The notes under the pieces were generated by a model. That model was given only the letters and a program-made list of their open reading frames with translations, had not been told where the DNA came from and did no database searches. The position numbers and the translations under genes were made by a program. From Alphaproteobacteria bacterium (lineage in GTDB: Bacteria > Pseudomonadota > Alphaproteobacteria > Reyranellales > Reyranellaceae), in NCBI GenBank assembly GCA_013290035.1, contig JABCYT010000185.1:1-6836 (forward strand): 6,836 bases of DNA. Direction: 5' to 3'. Numbering within the stretch: position 1 is the first letter of the stretch; each line of letters begins with the position of its first letter. Positions 1-6,836 of this stretch are shown here, piece by piece.

Positions 1-390
1 CGGCGCGTCGAGCAGGTCTTCCATGTCGCGCTCGGAGAGCGCCTTGGGGATCGAGCGCGGCAGCTTGGGCGTCTGGATGGCACCGATGCTGGCGTTGTGT
101 GCGAGGCCGCGCTTGTCGAGGAAATTAAAGAAGGACCGTACCGAGGAGAAGGCGCGCGCCGTCGAGGTGCGGGCGAGCCCCTGGCGCGCCCGTTCGGCCA
201 GCCAGGCGCGGAACTCGGCGGGCTTCAGCTTGCCGAGCGCCTCCAAGGTCGGCGGGCCGCCGAGATAGGTGGTCATGAAGCCGAGAAAGACCGCCACGTC
301 GTGCTCGTAGGCGACCAGCGTGTGGCCGGCGAGCCTGCGTTCGCTTTTCAGCCAGTCCCGCCACGCCTCGCGCGCTGCCTCGAGGCGCAC
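1..390 (-). CDS. xerC: Tyrosine recombinase XerC, N-terminal part (runs off the left edge)
   Basis: With XerD, XerC cuts and rejoins DNA at the chromosomal dif site to resolve chromosome dimers before division. Read by direct translation of the minus strand: 130 codons are present, starting from a GTG at 388-390. The first residues (after the start, RLEAAREAWRDWLKSERRL, then HTLVAYEHDVAVFLGF) match the SAM-like core-binding domain of phage-type integrases. The segment LARTSTARAFSSVRSFFNFL and the linker PKLPRSIPKALSERDMEDLL are typical of the end of that domain. The catalytic domain (Arg, Lys, HxxR, His, Tyr) lies outside the window, so activity cannot be judged. The GTG is 7 bases after the DUF484 stop and has no strong Shine-Dalgarno, which suggests translational coupling. 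The frame stays open further upstream inside DUF484 but has no nearby ATG. XerC rather than XerD is inferred from the neighbouring DUF484 gene, a pairing known from E. coli and other proteobacteria. Confidence 0.88.
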   Translation of the reverse strand, partial: MRLEAAREAWRDWLKSERRLAGHTLVAYEHDVAVFLGFMTTYLGGPPTLEALGKLKPAEFRAWLAERARQGLARTSTARAFSSVRSFFNFLDKRGLAHNASIGAIQTPKLPRSIPKALSERDMEDLLDAP

Positions 391-397
391 GGTCTGC

Positions 398-1129
398 CTA
401 TTCAGGCAGGTCGAGCCAGGCGCGGATGGTGTTCTCCAGCACCTTGGCCAGGAAGAAGAGCAGCTCGGTCGCCTGCTCGGGCCCGAACGACTCGGGGTCG
501 CGCGAGCCGAAGCACATCACGCCGTCGGGTGAGCCCGTCGACACGCGAAGCCGCATCAGCACGTCGGACTTAACGAAGCGGGCGACGTCGCCGAAGAAAG
601 CCTCTTCGCCCGCGATGCTGGAGCGCAGCCGGGCGTGCTTGTCGGGACCGATGGCGGCATCGATGGCGCCCGGCGCCAGCACGTAGACGCCGCGCACCGG
701 CACCCGCTTGGGGGCGTCGGCATTGGCCTCGATGGCGAGCGTGATGAAATCGACGTCCAAAAGCTCGGGCAGCTCGTGGGTGACGACATGGATCATCTTC
801 TCGAAGGTCGTCGCCTGTATGATGCTGATGACCGCCGCCTGGATGCGGTTCTGGACGATCTGGTTCTGCTTGGAGTTGGCGATGATCTCGGTGCGCTCGC
901 TCTTCAGACGGTCGATCTCGGAGCGCAGGCGCTTCAGGATCGCCTGCTGCATGTCGATGACGCCCGGTCCCTGGACGCGCGGCACCAGCGACATCGCCTC
1001 GGCGAGCTCGGCATGGTTTTCGAAGAAATTCGGATGAGCCTTCAGGTAGGCCACGACGTCGTCGACCGTGATGACCTTGACCTGCCGTCCCGAACCATCG
1101 GGCGCCGGGATCGTGCCGTCGCTACCCAT
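398..1129 (-). CDS. DUF484 family protein (GAF-like), partner gene of xerC
   Basis: A 243-residue soluble protein of the DUF484 family, whose biochemical role is not established. Its N-terminal motif is VVAYLKAHPNFFENH (about residues 25-39), the family hallmark. A charged helical stretch follows (about 60-105, including LKRLRSEIDRLKSERTEI), probably a coiled coil. The C-terminal half (about 105-240) looks like a degenerate GAF fold and ends in a helix, FFLAKVLENTIRAWLDLPE. No signal peptide or membrane segment is visible. I chose the ATG at 1127-1129. The longer ORF to the ATG at 1199-1201 adds 24 residues that look unlike the family (PPKSRIWPQAGSTTLRSS) and would crowd the divergent priA promoter. 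Neither start has a convincing Shine-Dalgarno. The gene sits directly upstream of xerC on the same strand, as in the proteobacterial dapF-DUF484-xerC arrangement, so cotranscription is likely. A link to recombination is suggested by context only. Confidence 0.85.
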   Translation of the reverse strand: MGSDGTIPAPDGSGRQVKVITVDDVVAYLKAHPNFFENHAELAEAMSLVPRVQGPGVIDMQQAILKRLRSEIDRLKSERTEIIANSKQNQIVQNRIQAAVISIIQATTFEKMIHVVTHELPELLDVDFITLAIEANADAPKRVPVRGVYVLAPGAIDAAIGPDKHARLRSSIAGEEAFFGDVARFVKSDVLMRLRVSTGSPDGVMCFGSRDPESFGPEQATELLFFLAKVLENTIRAWLDLPE

Positions 1130-1225
1130 GTGCCCGCCCCGGTCAGAGGATCGAAGGGTCGTCGAGCCGGCCTGCGGCCAAATCCTTGATTTCGGCGGCA
1201 TCGGCGGTATCGAAGGACAACTTCA

Positions 1226-1231
1226 TATAAA
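1226..1231 (+). promoter_or_regulatory. Candidate -10 box in the divergent DUF484/priA control region
   Basis: TATAAA matches five of six bases of the sigma-70 -10 consensus and lies in the most AT-rich stretch of the 206-base region between DUF484 and priA (1130-1335). A start point about 7 bases downstream would fall near 1238. That would give priA either a leader of about 98 bases holding the hairpin at 1287-1311, or an almost leaderless message from the ATG at 1240. No good -35 box is seen 16-19 bases upstream. The opposite strand reads TATATG here, so the box could instead serve DUF484. Also present is an imperfect 9-base tandem repeat (1193-1201 and 1202-1210) that could be an operator or chance. 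Confidence 0.3.
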
Positions 1232-1286
1232 CTACCCCAATGGCCAGTGGTTTGGACTCGCCTGCTACCACAATTTCTAGCGATTC

Positions 1287-1311
1287 CCCCTCGGAGCCAC
1301 AAGCCGAGGGG
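1287..1311. promoter_or_regulatory. Perfect 8-bp inverted repeat (hairpin) upstream of priA
   Basis: CCCCTCGG at 1287-1294 is exactly complementary to CCGAGGGG at 1304-1311, with a 9-base loop (AGCCACAAG). The stem is GC-rich. No run of T follows on either strand, so it does not look like a standard intrinsic terminator. It lies 24 bases before the preferred priA start (GTG 1336) and would sit in the 5' untranslated RNA. If translation instead began at 1240, the hairpin would be inside the coding sequence. Possible roles are a protein-binding palindrome, an RNA stabiliser or an attenuator; none can be decided from the sequence. Confidence 0.5.
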
Positions 1312-1335
1312 AGCACTTCGACGCGGTCCGGGCCG

Positions 1336-3519
1336 GTGGAAAACCTGTGCCGGCGGACGGTTCGCGTGCTCCTGCCGCTGCCTCTGGCGGACGCCTACGA
1401 CTACAGCGTTCCCGACGAACTGGAGGTCGTAGCCGGCCATTTCGTGATCGTGCCGCTCGGCAAGCGCGAGACCGTGGGCGTGGTGTGGGGCGAGGGTTCG
1501 GGCGAGGTACCAACTGAGAAGCTGCGCGATATTGCCCACGTGCTGCCGGCGCTGCCCATGGCCGATCCCCTGCGCCGTTTCGTCGACTGGGTCTCCGCCT
1601 ACACGCTGGCGCCGCCCGGCGCGGTGCTGCGCATGGCGATGAGCGTGCCGTCGGCCCTCGAGGCGCCCAAGACCGAGATCGTCTATCGCGCCGCCGTCCA
1701 GCCCGACGATGCGGCGCTAAAACTCACCGCCCAGCGCCGGCGCGTGCTCGAGCAATTGAAGGACGGTCCGGCCATGCCGGCCGCGGAGCTGGCGCATATC
1801 GCAGGCGTCGGCACGTCGGTGATCAAGACCATGGCCTCGATCGGTCTGCTGGAAGCCGTCGAGCGCACGATGCGCCGTTCCTTCGCGCAGCCCGACGGCA
1901 AGCAGCAGGGGCCCGCGCTGTCGCCCGAGCAGGCGGTGGCGGCGCAAGGCCTGGTCGACAAGGTGCTGACGCACGCCTTCTCCGCAACCTTGCTCGACGG
2001 CGTGCCCGGCGCCGGCAAGACCGAGGTGTACTTCGAGGCGATTGCCGCGGCGCTGGCTTCCGGCCGGCAGGTGCTGGTGCTACTGCCCGAGATCGCGCTC
2101 ACCGCGCAATGGCTGAAACGCTTCGAGGACCGGTTCGGCGCGCCGCCCGCGGCCTGGCATTCCGGTCTCACCAGCCTGGAACGCCGCGAGACCTGGCGCG
2201 CCATCGCCGAGGGCCGGGTGGGTGTCGTGGTCGGCGCGCGCTCGGCGCTGTTCCTGCCGTTCAGCACCCTGGGCCTGATCGTGGTCGACGAGGAGCACGA
2301 CAGTTCCTTCAAGCAGGACGAGGGCGTCACCTACAACGCGCGCGACATGGCCGTCGTACGGGCGCGTCTGGTCTCTGCGCCGATCGTGCTGGCCTCGGCG
2401 ACGCCCTCACTGGAGAGCGTCGTCAACGTCAGCACGGGCCGCTATGGCGCGCTGCATCTGCCGGCCCGTCACGGCAGCCAGGAACTGGCCAAGCTGTCGG
2501 CCGTCGATCTCCGGCGCCAGCCGCCGGCCCGCGGCCGCTGGCTGTCGCCGCCGGTCGTCGAGGCGATGACGAAGACGCTGGCCGCCGGCGAGCAGACGCT
2601 GCTGTTCCTCAATCGCCGCGGCTATGCGCCGCTCACGCTCTGCCGCGCCTGCGGGCACGGCATCGAATGCCCGCAATGCTCGGCCTGGCTGGTCGAGCAC
2701 CGCTTCCGCCGCACGCTGATCTGCCATCACTGCGGCTACAGCGAGCCGCCGGCCCATGCCTGCAAGTATTGCGACGCCGTCGACCAGTTCGTGGCCTGCG
2801 GGCCCGGCGTGGAACGCCTCGCAGAGGAGGCGCTGGAACTGTTTCCCGCGGCGCGGCTGGAACTCTTCACCTCCGACAGCCTGATGAATCGTGACGAGGC
2901 GTCCGCCGCCATCGATCGCATGGTCGCGGGCGAGATCGACATCCTGATCGGCACGCAGATGGCGGCGAAGGGCCATCACTTCCCGAATCTGACGCTGGTC
3001 GCGGTGGTCGATGCCGACCTCGGCTTGAATGGCGGTGACCTGCGCGCGGCCGAGCGCACCTTCCAGCTTCTCTATCAGGTCGCCGGCCGCGCCGGCCGCC
3101 AGGACCGGCCGGGCCAGGCGTTGGTGCAGACTCACGTACCCGAGCATCCGGTGATGCAGGCGCTGGTGTCGGGCGATCGCGATCGCTTCGTCGCCGCGGA
3201 ACTCGCCGATCGCCAGGCCGCCGGCATGCCGCCTTACGGCCGCCTGGCGTCGCTGATCATCTCCGGTCCCGATCCCGCCGCCGTCGACAATGTCTGCGGC
3301 GCGCTGACGCGCCGCGCGCCGCATCGCGACGGCATCACCGTGCTCGGTCCCTCGACCGCGCCGCTCGCCTTGTTGCGTGGCCGCCATCGCCGGCGGTTCC
3401 TGCTCAGGACCACCCGCGATATTGCGGTGCAACCGGTGTTGCGGATCTGGCTGGAGAGGATCGGCCTGCCCGGTTCAGTCCGCCTGCAGATCGACGTCGA
3501 TCCGTATTCCTTCCTGTGA
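1336..3519 (+). CDS. priA: Primosomal protein N' (replication restart 3'-5' helicase PriA)
   Basis: PriA recognises abandoned replication forks and D-loops, unwinds DNA 3' to 5' using ATP, and starts primosome assembly for DnaB reloading. From GTG 1336 the protein is 727 residues, close to the 732 of E. coli. The N-terminal 3'-DNA-end binding domain (about 1-105; VRVLLPLPLADAYDYSVP) is followed by a winged helix (about 125-175). The helicase core has Walker A GVPGAGKT (222-229), DEEH (318-321), ASATPSLES (353-361), GTQMAAKGHHFP (539-550) and QVAGRAGR (581-588). Eight zinc cysteines form four C-x2-C pairs: CRAC 436-439, CPQC 445-448, CHHC 463-466 and CKYC 476-479. The Walker lysine at 228 nearly matches E. 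coli K230, which supports this start. An ATG at 1240 would add 32 residues with atypical codon third positions. No clear Shine-Dalgarno precedes the GTG. All key motifs are intact. The gene is divergent from DUF484-xerC and codirectional with atp. Confidence 0.93.
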   Translation: MENLCRRTVRVLLPLPLADAYDYSVPDELEVVAGHFVIVPLGKRETVGVVWGEGSGEVPTEKLRDIAHVLPALPMADPLRRFVDWVSAYTLAPPGAVLRMAMSVPSALEAPKTEIVYRAAVQPDDAALKLTAQRRRVLEQLKDGPAMPAAELAHIAGVGTSVIKTMASIGLLEAVERTMRRSFAQPDGKQQGPALSPEQAVAAQGLVDKVLTHAFSATLLDGVPGAGKTEVYFEAIAAALASGRQVLVLLPEIALTAQWLKRFEDRFGAPPAAWHSGLTSLERRETWRAIAEGRVGVVVGARSALFLPFSTLGLIVVDEEHDSSFKQDEGVTYNARDMAVVRARLVSAPIVLASATPSLESVVNVSTGRYGALHLPARHGSQELAKLSAVDLRRQPPARGRWLSPPVVEAMTKTLAAGEQTLLFLNRRGYAPLTLCRACGHGIECPQCSAWLVEHRFRRTLICHHCGYSEPPAHACKYCDAVDQFVACGPGVERLAEEALELFPAARLELFTSDSLMNRDEASAAIDRMVAGEIDILIGTQMAAKGHHFPNLTLVAVVDADLGLNGGDLRAAERTFQLLYQVAGRAGRQDRPGQALVQTHVPEHPVMQALVSGDRDRFVAAELADRQAAGMPPYGRLASLIISGPDPAAVDNVCGALTRRAPHRDGITVLGPSTAPLALLRGRHRRRFLLRTTRDIAVQPVLRIWLERIGLPGSVRLQIDVDPYSFL

Positions 3520-3524
3520 CATTG

Positions 3525-3541
3525 CGCGCTGAAAAAGCGCG
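3525..3541 (+). repeat. Short hairpin just after priA, no T-tract
   Basis: CGCGCT (3525-3530) pairs with AGCGCG (3536-3541) around a GAAAA loop, 6 bases after the priA stop. The next bases are GTAATACGG rather than a T-run, so a classical intrinsic terminator is doubtful. It may mark the 3' end of a priA transcript, act within the atp leader, or let priA and atp be read through as one unit. Confidence 0.45.
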
Positions 3542-3690
3542 GTAATACGGGGCTTTAGCAATCTTGCGCCTGGGAAAACCGCATGGTAGCAACGCGCGCT
3601 TTTCCGGGGTGGGGCGAGGGCAGCGCGGCGCGTTCTCCTGGGAAAAAGTCCCGTCGGATCAAAGAGCTACCGGCTGGACCCAACGGCAAT

Positions 3691-3697
3691 GGAGAGG
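3691..3697 (+). promoter_or_regulatory. Ribosome-binding site of atpH
   Basis: GGAGAGG lies 8 bases before the GTG at 3706 and decides the atpH start in favour of that GTG over the in-frame ATG at 3583, which would add 41 residues unlike the delta subunit. Confidence 0.75.
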
Positions 3698-3705
3698 CTT
3701 TAACC

Positions 3706-4269
3706 GTGTCTTCCGCTACCTCTGCCACGACCGGCGTTGCCGGACGCTATGCCAGCGCCCTGTTCGAGCTGGCGGACGAGGCCAAGGCGCTCGATCAGGT
3801 TGCACAGGATCTGACCACATTCCGCACGATGGTCGCTTCAAGTCCCGATCTGGCGCGCCTGCTCGCCAGCCCGGTGATCGGCCGTGAACTTCAGGGCAGG
3901 GCGCTGCTGGCCGTGCTCGACGCCGCCGGCATCAAGGGCCTGACGCGCAACTTCATCGGCGCGGTGGCGGCCAACGGCCGCGCCCGCGAGTTGGTCGCCA
4001 TGGCTACGGCTTTCCTGGCCGAGCTGGCGAGCCGGCGCGGCGAGACCACGGTCGCCGTCACCTCGGCCGTGCCTCTGGCGCCCGCCCAGCTCCAGCAGCT
4101 CAACGACGCGCTGCGATCCGTGCTGGGCGGCAACAAGATTTCCATCGACGCGCGCGTGGAGCCCGAGATCCTGGGCGGCCTTGTCGTCAAGGTCGGCTCG
4201 CGCCTGTTCGATTCGTCCATCCGCAGCAAGCTGCAGCGTCTGCAGCTTGCCATGAAGGGGGTTGCCTAA
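3706..4269 (+). CDS. atpH: ATP synthase F1 delta subunit (OSCP homologue)
   Basis: The delta subunit sits on top of the F1 head and joins it to the peripheral stalk (F0 b subunits), so that the alpha/beta hexamer does not turn with the rotor. From GTG 3706 the product is 187 residues, the usual size. The N-terminal helical domain begins with GVAGRYASALFELADEAKAL (about 10-29), which includes the family's RYA-AL-E pattern. The C-terminal signature VEPEILGGLVVKVGSRLFD is at 151-169, followed by SSIRSKLQRLQLAMKG. No membrane segment is present, as expected for a peripheral protein. The start is set by GGAGAGG 8 bases upstream. It is the first gene of the F1 cluster, and its TAA stop directly abuts the ATG of atpA, which implies tight translational coupling. 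Nothing is broken or unusual in the sequence. Confidence 0.95.
   Translation: MSSATSATTGVAGRYASALFELADEAKALDQVAQDLTTFRTMVASSPDLARLLASPVIGRELQGRALLAVLDAAGIKGLTRNFIGAVAANGRARELVAMATAFLAELASRRGETTVAVTSAVPLAPAQLQQLNDALRSVLGGNKISIDARVEPEILGGLVVKVGSRLFDSSIRSKLQRLQLAMKGVA
4255..4261 (+). promoter_or_regulatory. Ribosome-binding site of atpA, inside the end of atpH
   Basis: AAGGGGG lies within the last codons of atpH, 8 bases before the atpA ATG. Ribosomes finishing atpH therefore stop exactly at the next start codon. Confidence 0.75.
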
Positions 4270-5796
<1,527 letters not shown>

Positions 5797-5812
5797 GGCC
5801 CATCAGGCTCCG

Positions 5813-6694
5813 ATGCCCAGCCTAAAAACCTTCCGCCTCAGGATCCGCAGCGTCCAGTCGACGCAGAAGATCACCAAGGCCATGAAGATGGTGGCCGCGG
5901 CCAAGCTCCGGCGCGCCCATGAGCAGGCGATGGCTGCCCGTCCCTATGCCGAAGCCATGGACAAGATCCTGGCGTCGCTGGGTCAGAGCTTCAAAGGCAC
6001 CGGTCCGCGCCTGCTGGCCGGCACCGGCTCCGACCAGGTCCATCTGCTGATCGTCGCCACCTCCGATCGCGGCCTGTGCGGCGCCTTCAACAGCTCGATC
6101 GTGCGCGAGGCGCGGCGGACCATCCGTACGCTGGTGGCCGAAGGCAAGACGGTCAAGGTGCTGGCGGTCGGGCGCAAGGGCCGAGACCAGCTGCGGCGCG
6201 ACTTTGGCAGCCACATAATCGAGACGATCACCGACCTTGGCCGGCCGCGCCTGTCGTTCGCCGACGCGCAGAAGGTGACGGCCCGGGTCATGGAGATGTT
6301 CGCGGCCGGCGAGTTCGATGTCGCCTCGGTGATCTTCAATCGCTTCAAGTCGGCGATGACCCAGATCGTCACGCACCAGCAGCTCATTCCCCCGCCGGCG
6401 CCCGAGGCCGCCACCACGGCGCCCGCAACTGCGAGCGGCGCGGTCTACGAGTTCGAGCCGGACGAGGCGGACATCCTCGCCGACCTGCTACCGCGCAACC
6501 TCACCGTCCAGATCTTCCGCGTGCTGCTGGAGAACGCAGCGAGCTTCTTCGGCTCGCAGATGACGGCAATGGACAACGCGTCGCGCAACGCGGGCGACGT
6601 GATCAAGAAACTGACCTTGCAGATGAACCGCTCGCGTCAGGCCTCCATCACCAAGGAACTCATCGAGATCATCTCGGGCGCCGAGGCCATCTAG
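5813..6694 (+). CDS. atpG: ATP synthase F1 gamma subunit
   Basis: Gamma is the central rotor shaft that couples rotation of the F0 c-ring to conformational change in the alpha/beta sites. The product is 293 residues, near the 287 of E. coli. The N-terminal helix of the coiled-coil shaft is clear ([20 protein letters not shown], about 11-30). [12 protein letters not shown] is at 84-95 in the Rossmann-like domain. The C-terminal helix carries the family signature ([22 protein letters not shown], up to residue 293). A proline/alanine-rich patch near 196-212 ([17 protein letters not shown]) precedes [11 protein letters not shown]; it lies where the family is variable and is probably a surface loop. 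The gene starts 16 bases after atpA. Only weak Shine-Dalgarno-like bases (AGG at 5805-5807) precede its ATG, in contrast to atpA and atpD, so lower or coupled translation is likely. Confidence 0.97.
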   Translation: MPSLKTFRLRIRSVQSTQKITKAMKMVAAAKLRRAHEQAMAARPYAEAMDKILASLGQSFKGTGPRLLAGTGSDQVHLLIVATSDRGLCGAFNSSIVREARRTIRTLVAEGKTVKVLAVGRKGRDQLRRDFGSHIIETITDLGRPRLSFADAQKVTARVMEMFAAGEFDVASVIFNRFKSAMTQIVTHQQLIPPPAPEAATTAPATASGAVYEFEPDEADILADLLPRNLTVQIFRVLLENAASFFGSQMTAMDNASRNAGDVIKKLTLQMNRSRQASITKELIEIISGAEAI

Positions 6695-6713
6695 GCCGGC
6701 TGCCGCGCAATCG

Positions 6714-6723
6714 AAGGAAAGGG
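6714..6723 (+). promoter_or_regulatory. Ribosome-binding site of atpD
   Basis: The purine-rich stretch AAGGAAAGGG ends 9 bases before the atpD ATG, within the 38-base atpG-atpD gap. It is the strongest-looking ribosome-binding site in the cluster. Confidence 0.7.
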
Positions 6724-6732
6724 ATCCGTCTC

Positions 6733-6836
6733 ATGGCCACCAACAACATCGGCACGATCACCCAGATCACGGGCGCGGTCGTCGACGTGCGCTTCGACGC
6801 CGACCTGCCGAACATCCTGAACGCGCTCCATGTGAA
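6733..6836 (+). CDS. atpD: ATP synthase F1 beta subunit, N-terminal part (cut by the right edge)
   Basis: Beta holds the catalytic ATP-forming sites of F1. Only 34 full codons are present. After MATNN they read IGTITQITGAVVDVRF, the first strands of the N-terminal beta-barrel and a well-known start of this subunit, followed by DADLPNILNALHV. The catalytic P-loop and the remainder lie beyond the window. The ATG has a good ribosome-binding site (AAGGAAAGGG), and the gene follows atpG as expected in atpHAGD(C) operons. The epsilon gene atpC presumably follows outside the window; that is inference. Confidence 0.95.
   Translation, partial: MATNNIGTITQITGAVVDVRFDADLPNILNALHV

Larger units (their letters stand above)
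3520..3705 (+). promoter_or_regulatory. Intergenic leader between priA and the F1-ATPase operon, with duplicated arms
   Basis: This 186-base stretch has no convincing gene and probably holds the atp promoter and 5' leader. The arm pair CGCGCT/AGCGCG occurs twice, at 3525-3530/3536-3541 and at 3595-3600/3622-3627. Cross-pairing is stronger than local pairing: 3533-3541 (AAAAGCGCG) matches 3595-3603 over 9 bp, and 3525-3531 matches 3621-3627 over 7 bp. A small hairpin, GGGA/TCCC, lies at 3640-3652. TCTCC at 3634-3638 is complementary to the atpH ribosome-binding site. The 10-mer CCTGGGAAAA occurs at 3569-3578 and again at 3637-3646. Only weak -35/-10-like pairs are seen, for example TTGCGC at 3522 with TAATAC at 3543, so I do not place the promoter. 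Confidence 0.4.

Noticed and set aside
97..573. Plus-strand open frames of 70-158 codons over xerC and DUF484.
   Set aside because: They are shadows of the minus-strand genes, which show clear family motifs, and their own translations are Arg/Ala/Gly-rich without any domain.
1193..1210. A 9-base imperfect tandem repeat (CGGCGGCAT / CGGCGGTAT) as an operator.
   Set aside because: There are only two short copies in GC-rich sequence with one mismatch, which is not enough to call a binding site.
2407..3432. A 341-codon open frame antisense to priA.
   Set aside because: It has the same low-complexity Arg/Ala/Gly/His composition, lies opposite the conserved helicase domain and has no family motif.
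3525..3541. A rho-independent terminator for priA.
   Set aside because: The stem is only 6 bp and is not followed by a T-run, so I list it as a hairpin and not as a terminator.
3583..3705. A 41-residue N-terminal extension of AtpH from an ATG at 3583.
   Set aside because: The sequence is unlike delta subunits, and a good ribosome-binding site at 3691-3697 points to the GTG at 3706, which gives the usual length.
6410..6445. The Pro/Ala/Thr-rich patch in AtpG as an insertion or fusion.
   Set aside because: Total length and flanking motifs are normal, and this part of gamma is variable between species, so it is best read as a surface loop.

Overview
This GC-rich window looks like chromosomal core DNA from an alphaproteobacterium, possibly Rhodospirillales-like; the order is inferred, not shown. 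The evidence is an F1 cluster atpH-atpA-atpG-atpD that starts with the delta subunit and has no F0 genes directly in front. priA lies immediately upstream, and PriA has the alphaproteobacterial-style helicase segment GGDLRAAERT before QVAGRAGR. I see no transposase, integron, phage gene, CRISPR array, tRNA or rRNA.

Layout. On the minus strand, the N-terminal 130 codons of a XerC-type tyrosine recombinase run off the left edge (1-390). A DUF484/GAF-like gene (398-1129) lies 7 bases upstream of it and is probably cotranscribed. A divergent control region follows (1130-1335), with a TATAAA box and a perfect 8-bp hairpin. On the plus strand, priA (1336-3519) encodes the replication-restart helicase. 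A 186-base leader (3520-3705) then precedes the ATP synthase F1 genes: atpH (3706-4269), atpA (4270-5796), atpG (5813-6694) and the first 34 codons of atpD (from 6733, cut by the right edge).

How the genes work together. XerC resolves chromosome dimers and PriA reloads the replisome at stalled forks, so the left half concerns chromosome maintenance. The right half builds the soluble catalytic head of ATP synthase: alpha and beta form the catalytic hexamer, gamma is the rotor shaft and delta the stator link. Spacing and ribosome-binding sites indicate one polycistronic F1 message with tight coupling from atpH to atpA.

The genes are ordinary housekeeping genes with intact motifs, and I found no new biological system. 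The least explained parts are the two intergenic regions. The atp leader carries the arms CGCGCT and AGCGCG twice, so mutually exclusive RNA pairings are possible, and the priA upstream region carries a strong hairpin. Start-codon choice for priA and DUF484 also needs attention: the longest ORFs would leave only 38 bases between two divergent genes.
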